Positions 6,105 to 11,260 of a stretch of DNA of 11,260 nt are shown here, one piece after another. How positions within the stretch are numbered: position 1 is the stretch's first letter; each line of letters opens with the position of its first letter. The translations under genes were made by a program, and so were the position numbers. The notes under the pieces were generated by a model, which saw nothing but the letters and a program-made list of their open reading frames with translations, did no database searches and had not been told where the DNA came from. This DNA is from Thalassiosira profunda (Eukaryota; Bacillariophyta; Thalassiosirophyceae; Thalassiosirales; Thalassiosiraceae), in the NCBI GenBank assembly GCA_036939355.1, contig JALLAP010001099.1, positions 1 through 11,260 on the forward strand, given 5' to 3'.

Positions 6105-7778
6105 ATGATGTCTCCTCCGATGCTATTGCTCGCTGTCGCACTGGCGGCTGGGGTGCCGCCAGCCGCCGGGGCGTTCAGTGTCGAGCCGCCGACGAATCGA
6201 TGTTGCAGCGTGGCCCATCAAGCTCGAAGAGGTGCGCCGCTGTTCGTGGCATCCCAAGAGAGCAGTACGAGGGCGGATACTAAACAAAGCGAGCGCGCTC
6301 CAAATACGAAGAGCGCTCATACAGCCCGATTTGTCGCCATATCTGCGCTAGCCTCTGCCGCTGCGTCGGCCTATGCGTCGTGCTCGTCGGAGGGGGCGGG
6401 CGCGCAGGTGAACACTGGCTCGTTTGCAACTCGGCAACTGGAACAAGATGACCGTTACACTTCGTTGGAAGCCAGAGATCGCGCGTTTGCTCGGTTGTTG
6501 ATTGCAACCGTCGAAAGGAGGTTGGGACAGATCGACAAGGTTCTGAAATGCATCGTGAATAAGCCTCCAAAGGGCAAGCACAGGCATCTCGTTCAAGCCA
6601 CGTTGCGCACGGCAGTGGCGCAGCTGTTATTCCTGCACACGCCTCCCTTTGCTGCAATCAAAGAAACTGTGCAGGTGCTACGAATGCGTCCAAACCGTGT
6701 TCCGGAGCCGATGATCAAGTTTGTCAATGGTGCATTGCGCAATTTGTCCCGACCTCCGAGCGAAAGTGCGGATGAGATGCTTGGAGAAAAATTGCTTCGG
6801 GAGAAAACGTCTCCTCAAGACAACATTGCGCATTGGTTATTGGAAAGATGGCACGATGACTGGGGAGGGGGGGCAACAAAGCTCATCTGTGAAGAAATGA
6901 TGCCTCCCGACGATGATTCGGGCACCCGAATTGATCTGACGACGAAATACTCGCTGGGCTTCGATTCGCCGCACACCGTTGAATTGCAACAGCTCATATC
7001 AACGTTGGGAGGAGATTCCGTGTTATTGCCCCAAGGGTCCATCCGCGCAGGTCCATCTCTGAAGGGAGACGTAAAGAGCTGGCCAGAGTACGACGACGGC
7101 ACGTGGTGGGTCCAGGATGCATCCTCTACTCTCCCCGCCTTGGTGCTGACAAGTGGACTGCTCGAGAAGTATCAGCAGGATGCTTTTGCTGACCTGCATG
7201 TTGTGGACATGTGTGCTGCTCCTGGAGGAAAGACCTCGCAACTATTGGCGGCGGGGTTTGGACACGTTACTGCCATCGAAGCAAGTCAACGGAGATCCCG
7301 GCGATTGATGGAGAATCTGAGCAGGCTCGGCTTTGCAGAGAAATGCGAAGTTGTTGTCGAGGAGGGTCAAAAGTGGACACCGCCAGGGGACGAGCAATTG
7401 CACGGAATCCTCCTCGACGTGCCTTGCAGCGCCACCGGTACTGGGGCAAGGCGCCCTGACGTGCTGAGGAGGGGCTCTGATCTGACCGAGCTTACACGTA
7501 CACAACAAGAGTTGGCAGACCACTGCGTTGACATCTTGGAGCCAGGCGGCATCCTGGTCTATGCAACCTGTTCAATGCTAAAGGAGGAGAGCGAGGAACA
7601 GGTTTCAAGGCTCTTGGATAGGGGTGACGTGGAAACTTTGCCCATTCAAGCCAGCGAGGTCCCTGGCTTCGCAGGCGCCATTGATGGCAACGGATGGCTG
7701 CGAGTCCTTCCTGGCACGTTGGATGGAGAGTTGCGTTCAACGGACGGCTTCTTCGTTGCTAGGCTGGTGAAGAAATAG
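6105..7778 (+). CDS. rsmB: RsmB-like 16S rRNA (cytosine-C5) methyltransferase, plastid-targeted
   Basis: It methylates C5 of a 16S rRNA cytosine (C967 in E. coli) using S-adenosylmethionine. The 557-residue product, intronless, has a NusB-like RNA-binding domain at about 120-216, then an NSUN-type Rossmann catalytic domain: motif I DMCAAPGGKTSQ (368-), motif IV DVPCSATGTG (438-447, Cys441) and motif VI YATCS (486-490, nucleophile Cys489). Both cysteines of the two-Cys mechanism are present. E. coli RsmB is 429 residues; the extra length is a presequence. Residues 1-23 are a signal peptide with probable cleavage in AAG-A/F24, the Phe motif used by secondary plastids, followed by a Ser/Thr/Arg-rich transit-like stretch. 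A second Ala-rich hydrophobic segment is at 75-92. The start is ATG 6105; ATG 6120 would also give a signal peptide. Plastid 16S rRNA is the inferred substrate. Confidence 0.95.
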   Translation: MMSPPMLLLAVALAAGVPPAAGAFSVEPPTNRCCSVAHQARRGAPLFVASQESSTRADTKQSERAPNTKSAHTARFVAISALASAAASAYASCSSEGAGAQVNTGSFATRQLEQDDRYTSLEARDRAFARLLIATVERRLGQIDKVLKCIVNKPPKGKHRHLVQATLRTAVAQLLFLHTPPFAAIKETVQVLRMRPNRVPEPMIKFVNGALRNLSRPPSESADEMLGEKLLREKTSPQDNIAHWLLERWHDDWGGGATKLICEEMMPPDDDSGTRIDLTTKYSLGFDSPHTVELQQLISTLGGDSVLLPQGSIRAGPSLKGDVKSWPEYDDGTWWVQDASSTLPALVLTSGLLEKYQQDAFADLHVVDMCAAPGGKTSQLLAAGFGHVTAIEASQRRSRRLMENLSRLGFAEKCEVVVEEGQKWTPPGDEQLHGILLDVPCSATGTGARRPDVLRRGSDLTELTRTQQELADHCVDILEPGGILVYATCSMLKEESEEQVSRLLDRGDVETLPIQASEVPGFAGAIDGNGWLRVLPGTLDGELRSTDGFFVARLVKK

Positions 7779-7865
7779 GTTGCTAGAATGCATGACGTGT
7801 TACCGAGGTTATGGTTGCATGCCCATCCAATGACGCACGAAACAAGTGGCGTCGGCTCGAGAAAG

Positions 7866-8742
7866 TCATCGCAACTTCTGTCCAAAGGGGTCGCTGATGG
7901 GGCCCGGAAGCCTCTTCTGTCGCTTGCGCTGATTTGTGGGGGCGGAGTGGTTGGTCTTGTTTCCGAGCGCGTTGGGAACGCCAGTGGCCGACGATATCGA
8001 TCTCTTGCGGACGGCCGTGCTCGATGGTCTTGCGGGCGGCTTGCCGTCTTGCGACGCGACGCTGAAACTCCGGCGGCTTTTGGTGAGATCGGGGGCGGAT
8101 ATGGCCCGCTCTTGCGCTCTCTCCTCGGCAATGGCGGATTTGGCCTTGGCTGCTTTGAGGGTCTTCTGGGCGAGCCAGAGCTCCTGCCTCTCGACCACCG
8201 AAAGATTGCGCTTCTTCTCCAACCTTGCCACCACCGATTTGGGGCTCTCAAGCGGGCGGCCGGACCTTCGCTTCCACTCCTCCTTGCCGGAGGATTCGGC
8301 GGTCAGGGTCGTGTCCAAAATAAAAGACTGGACTGTGGCGTTCGGTCCATTCGAAGAGTGCTTCCTGTACATGTAGCTGAGTTTCTGCGACACGGCGGCC
8401 GGGCGATTGCAGTATTCGGCCTCGAGCAGTGCATGATACCATGCTTGCAGCCGCGCCGAGGGAAACTTGTCTCCGCGCCGAATCATCTGGGCAATCGTTT
8501 CCAACGAACCGTTCTGGCGCAGCTCCTCGAGACTTAATGTCACGCCATCGAGCTGATCGGAGACTGGAAGGGAGAATGGCGACACGGAATGTTAGTTGGC
8601 TCTTGCAGACAGAACCGGTGCCGTGGTGGTGTGCCGTCTGGGCATGCTCACTCATGAGTTTCATTTTCTCCCAGTCTGCATCCGACACGTTGTTGCTTGA
8701 GGCCGGCATTGGCGGCCTTGTACTTGCTTGGACGCCCTCCAT
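7866..8742 (-). CDS. Two-exon gene for a 262-aa basic hypothetical protein
   Basis: Exon 1 is 8742-8652; its ATG sits in GCCACCATGG, an ideal initiation context. An 88-nt intron (8651-8564) runs from GTGAGC to CTTCCAG, and exon 2 is 8563-7866. The split codon gives Ile31 and the frame is continuous. Residues about 20-85 form a helical, probably folded region (SLEELRQNGSLETIAQMI, then LQAWYHALLEAEY). Residues 115-170 are charged and likely helical or coiled coil. From 175 on it is Ser/Pro/Arg-rich and disordered, with a nuclear-signal-like RKRQKR at 243-248. I do not recognise the family; a nuclear location is inferred from the basic motif only. The S-x-E-x-I-x-x-M-I-x-x-G pattern recalls the short C-terminal motif of some Pex14 relatives, too weak to use. 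It ends 87 bp from the convergent RsmB-like gene. Confidence 0.8.
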
Positions 8743-9016
8743 GGTGGCTTGAGTCTGGAGGGCGTTGGGGAGGTCGGCGCTGGATTTGTGATCATGATGG
8801 GGCTGGAGGGCGGCGGCGGCTGGTTTAAACTACGCTCCTCTCGTGGTTTGTGCGTTCATTTTCAAAAACTCGAGTCAATTTTGAATTTGAAAGCATGAAC
8901 TGATTTGACCTCTGTTGGATTGGACGCGTTAATCTTTTTTGGGAGAGTATTGATGCAATTAGCTCAGTTTGACTGGGGGCTCTCCGACCCTCCCGGACGC
9001 CACTCCTCTCACTCAC
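8743..9016. promoter_or_regulatory. Divergent promoter region
   Basis: This 274-bp interval separates the starts of the minus-strand 262-aa gene and the plus-strand coiled-coil gene. The half nearest the minus gene is GC-rich (8755-8822). The other half is AT-rich (8850-8970) with TTTAAAC, TCAATTTTGAATTTGAAA and CTTTTTTGGG. CTCTCACTCAC directly precedes the plus-strand ATG at 9017 and resembles an initiator-type pyrimidine element. No RNA gene is seen. Confidence 0.45.
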
Positions 9017-10297
9017 ATGAAGTTCGTGGACTATGTGGCGCGCCAGGAGAGGAAGCGAAGGATGAGGATGATCTGCTCGTCGTGGCCTCCCACCGAGAAG
9101 CGCCAGAAGACGAGACGCAGCTTGGTCTGCGGCACGGTGACGAAACCCATCGGCAGCAACGTTGCAATCACCAAGTCTCGGGTCTTGAAGCGCATCTCGA
9201 AGAACGATTCCGTGCTGCACAAGGTGCGTGTTGACGATGCATCCTTGTTGAGATGCAGTAACCGTGATTCTGATACCCTTGCGTCGTTTCCGCAGCATGT
9301 GAAATGGCTAAAAAGGTTGCAAGAGGAGCGACGGCGGGTCGAGGAGAGGAAGGAGGCCGAGCAGAAACAACAGCAGGAACGAAAGCGCCAGTTCATGGAG
9401 CGAGAGGCGAAGAAGCGTGCCAAGGCGAAAGCTGGCCATCTGCCGGAGCAATCTACTGGCGCCCCCTCCGCCAAACCTTGCGTGAGCGACCAGGATACCG
9501 ATGACTCGACCGTAGCGACGGCTGCTTCGACGATTGCCTCGGCGGCCACGGAGTGCAGCAAGAGGCCAAAGCCTGCGTGGTGCCAGTCGGAAGCCGCCCA
9601 CGAAGAAACCGAGGAGATGGCCGCGATGGAGGACGAGGCAAACCTCCTCGACTTTGNAGTCGGAAGCCGCCCACGAAGAAACCGAGGAGATGGCCGCGAT
9701 GGAGGACGAGGCCAACCTCCTCGACTTTGCCAATGGCTTGAACTTTGAGGAGTACACGGAAGACCTGGAGCTCCAAACTCTTTTGAACAAGGTGCAGGAG
9801 CGGATACAGACGCTCAAGAAGGAGACGAAGAAGGACGAAACGAAGCTCCAGGCGTGCCTCGATGTGAGTGAGTGTTGCAGTCCTCCTCTGAACATTGCTG
9901 CATTTTTATGCTCACATCTTGTGCACTTATTTTTGCTCCATTGGTATTGCAGAGTGAAAACGCCGCCGAGCGAGCCGAGGCGTTGGACAATGGACCCGTC
10001 GTCGACTTCGTGCCCGCCGACATGGCAAACGACGAAGGTGACGCCGACGACACCCAGTCCATCGCCAACAGCGTCCTGAGCCAATCCACCCTCGGCTCCA
10101 TCCACAGCAAAAAGTCCCTCCACGCCCTCGTCGCCAAGGCCAAACAACGCATCGAAATGGCCCCCATCGAAGAAGAGGGAGACGTCGCCGTGCCTCCCCC
10201 CGTCTTTAGCACCGTCACCGACGACGATGGCCAGCGCATGCGAGAAACCCGTGCCCTGAACAAGCTCGCCTTTATGAAGAGAAATCCGGCCCTCTAA
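9017..10297 (+). CDS. Three-exon gene for a coiled-coil protein (about 348 aa after removing an assembly duplication)
   Basis: Exon 1 is 9017-9223, intron 1 9224-9295 (GTGCGT...TTTCCGCAG, 72 nt), exon 2 9296-9863, intron 2 9864-9952 (GTGAGT...GGTATTGCAG, 89 nt), and exon 3 9953-10297. Exon 2 as given contains one N and a 72-bp duplicate that shift the frame by one; removing one copy plus the N restores a single 348-residue frame. The N-terminus is basic, residues 70-117 form a strongly charged coiled coil, and 118-160 are low complexity. KPAW (161-164) leads into an acidic segment with LLDFANGLNFEEYTEDLE (186-203), then a second coiled coil to about 234. The C-terminus ends in LNKLAFMKRNPAL. 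The KPAW, DFANGLNFEEY and RNPAL blocks look conserved, but I cannot name the family. First ATG in frame is 9017; upstream extension needs TTG. Confidence 0.8.
9224..9295 (+). other. 72-nt stopless intron in the coiled-coil gene
   Basis: It has a GTGCGT donor after CACAAG and a TTTCCGCAG acceptor. Its length is a multiple of three and it has no in-frame stop, so a translated frame runs straight through it and the intron is easy to miss. Removing it joins SVLHK directly to the coiled coil HVKWLKRL, giving a smoother helix than the retained, uncharged 24-residue insert would. Confidence 0.7.
9585..9729. repeat. 72-bp direct duplication flanking a single N (probable assembly join)
   Basis: Positions 9585-9656 and 9658-9729 are the same 72 bases with one difference (A at 9640, C at 9713, both giving Ala). 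The only ambiguous base in the window, N at 9657, sits exactly between them. The 73-base period shifts the frame, while one copy alone reads through cleanly from KPAWCQSEAA to DEANLLDFANGLNF. This is what two overlapping contig ends joined across a nominal gap would look like; the single difference could be an allele or a read error. Confidence 0.85.
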
Positions 10298-10391
10298 TGA
10301 TACACCCCCTTTGCACTCCCCAAGCGTCTCCCCCGTCTCCCTCATCCTTACTTGATACACCCCTTGAGCTCTTCCGATTCTCTCCCCCATT
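10298..10391. other. Short convergent 3' spacer with an 11-bp direct repeat
   Basis: Only 94 bp separate the stop codons of the coiled-coil gene and Cwc15. TGATACACCCC occurs at 10298-10308 and again at 10353-10363. The two mRNAs' 3' UTRs almost certainly overlap. No AATAAA is present in either orientation, so polyadenylation must use another signal. Confidence 0.6.
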
Positions 10392-11260
10392 TTACTTGAT
10401 GAACTTGTTCAAGAAGCGTTTGTGAAAGTCGTTGCGCACCGTGTCGTTGATGAACCGCTTCTTGGTCTCCGGCTCCCCCCGCGCCTGGTTTCGAAACACC
10501 ACGTCTTCGTTCCACCGGCTGCTTCGCTTTCTCCCCGAGGCCGCCCCACCGGAATTAAGGAGGGGATTCCCCGTCAGCGCCGCCTCCTCCATCTGGGCCT
10601 GCTCCTCGGCCGCCGCCTCGGCGTCCTCCTTCGCCTTGGCGGCGGCCCGCTCGGCCCGAATCTTGGCCAGCTCGGCCTGCAGCGCCGCCTCCTCGTCCTC
10701 GTCGTCGCTGTCCAAGTCCGAATCGTCGTCGGACGCGTCCAAATCGCTCTCGTCGCTCTCCAGCGCGTTGGCGGGATTGTCGTCCAGATCGCTCCATCTT
10801 CCCCCGCCGTCGTCGTCTCCGTCGTCGTCCTCGTCGTCGTACTTGGCGCGGATTTTTTCCTCGTCGACGTCAGCCGTCTGCTTCAATAACTTCATCCGTC
10901 CCTCCTCCTCGGCCTTCTCCCCCTCTTCCAACAATAATTGCTCCCTCCCCATCCGCGCCACTCGTTTTGCCGTCAACTCGGCGTGTTTTTCCGCCTCCTC
11001 CATCTTTTGCAGCGATTCCGCCAGGGCGGCGCGGCGGTCCCCCACGGCCTGGGAACCCTTGCGAAATTTGAGCTTGGTGTGGGATGCCTGCGGGAGGATA
11101 ATGCAGAAGATTGCACGGGTCAGTCAACAATAAAATTGGAGGTCGTCGTGGCTGGAGACGCAACGCTGAACTTACGATATCTTTGGCCGAGGTGAGGGTG
11201 GAACGGGCCCCGCCGGCCGACCAGCCGCCCTCCTGGGCGCGGCCGACGGCGGCCTTCCAC
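10392..11260 (-). CDS. CWC15: Pre-mRNA-splicing factor Cwc15 (5' end beyond right edge)
   Basis: Cwc15/Cwf15 belongs to the Prp19/CDC5L-associated part of the active spliceosome in the nucleus. Exon 1 is partial (11260-11176), reading WKAAVGRAQEGGWSA to TSAKDI; an 88-nt phase-0 intron (11175-11088, GTAAGT...CCCGCAG) follows; exon 2 is 11087-10392. The joined KDI/ASHTKLKFRKG matches the family's conserved RD(L/I)xxHTxLKxR block. The middle is a charged helix, then an acidic Asp/Ser/Glu tract, then AELAKIRAERAAAKAKE. The hallmark C-terminus is complete: NPLLN, RWNEDVVFRNQARG, KKRFINDTVRNDFHKRF and a final NKFIK. About 259 residues are visible; by family comparison only some 8-9 N-terminal residues (ending ...PT before Trp) are missing. 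The acidic tract is longer than in animals. Frames on the opposite strand here are shadows. Confidence 0.97.

Noticed and set aside
7788..8537. 249-codon plus-strand frame opposite the 262-aa gene
   Set aside because: Antisense shadow; the minus strand has a spliced gene with an ideal start context and matching intron phase.
8248..8742. 164-codon unspliced version of the 262-aa gene's first exon
   Set aside because: Reading through GTGAGC loses the matching phase and protein-like composition; splicing to exon 2 is better supported.
9585..9729. A true 24-residue tandem protein repeat
   Set aside because: The period is 73 bases including the N, not a multiple of three, and the N sits exactly at the junction; an assembly join is simpler.
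9308..10390. 360-codon minus-strand frame through the N
   Set aside because: It only stays open because the duplication and N shift the phase; the plus strand carries the spliced coiled-coil gene.
10432..11133. 233-codon plus-strand Ser-rich frame
   Set aside because: Antisense of the acidic Asp/Glu/Ser tract of Cwc15, which reads as Ser/Arg-rich on the other strand.
1..11260. CRISPR array, transposon ends, tRNA or rRNA genes
   Set aside because: No regularly spaced repeats, no terminal inverted repeats with a transposase frame, and no cloverleaf or rRNA-like segments were seen by eye on either strand.

Overview
The window looks like a gene-dense piece of a eukaryotic nuclear genome, most likely a microalga with a secondary red plastid (an ochrophyte stramenopile or a relative). 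Three things point there. First, the genes are eukaryotic (Pumilio, the spliceosome protein Cwc15) and carry short GT-AG introns, four of them 72-89 nt long. Second, the RsmB-type rRNA methyltransferase has a signal peptide ending in an AAG-AF motif, the 'ASAFAP-like' cleavage site with Phe at +1 that is typical of plastid proteins in these algae. Third, there is a cytosine-5 DNA methyltransferase of bacterial architecture with no introns. The exact organism cannot be told from the sequence.

Layout, left to right: (1) 1-1885, minus strand, a Pumilio/PUF RNA-binding protein whose C-terminus runs off the left edge. (2) 2314-3963, minus, a bacterial-type C5-cytosine DNA methyltransferase. (3) 4595-4816, plus, a probable 73-residue single-span membrane protein. 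(4) 5147-5854, minus, a two-exon gene for a 106-residue unrecognised protein. (5) 6105-7778, plus, a plastid-targeted RsmB-like 16S rRNA m5C methyltransferase. (6) 7866-8742, minus, a two-exon gene for a 262-residue unrecognised basic protein. (7) 9017-10297, plus, a three-exon coiled-coil protein whose second exon contains an N and a 72-bp duplication that looks like an assembly error. (8) 10392-11260, minus, the splicing factor Cwc15, whose first few codons lie beyond the right edge.

From gene 2 on, the genes alternate strand, giving divergent pairs with shared promoter intervals (250-631 bp) and convergent pairs with 3' ends only 87-330 bp apart. They share no pathway: RNA regulation, DNA methylation, plastid ribosome modification and splicing lie side by side, as is usual for a compact protist genome.

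I found no mobile element, CRISPR array, rRNA or tRNA. The points most worth following up are the bacterial-type DNA methyltransferase, the G-quadruplex plus nested inverted repeats in the 5855-6104 divergent promoter, the assembly duplication around the N at 9657, a Pumilio recognition sequence just upstream of the Pumilio gene itself, and three or four proteins I cannot assign to a family.
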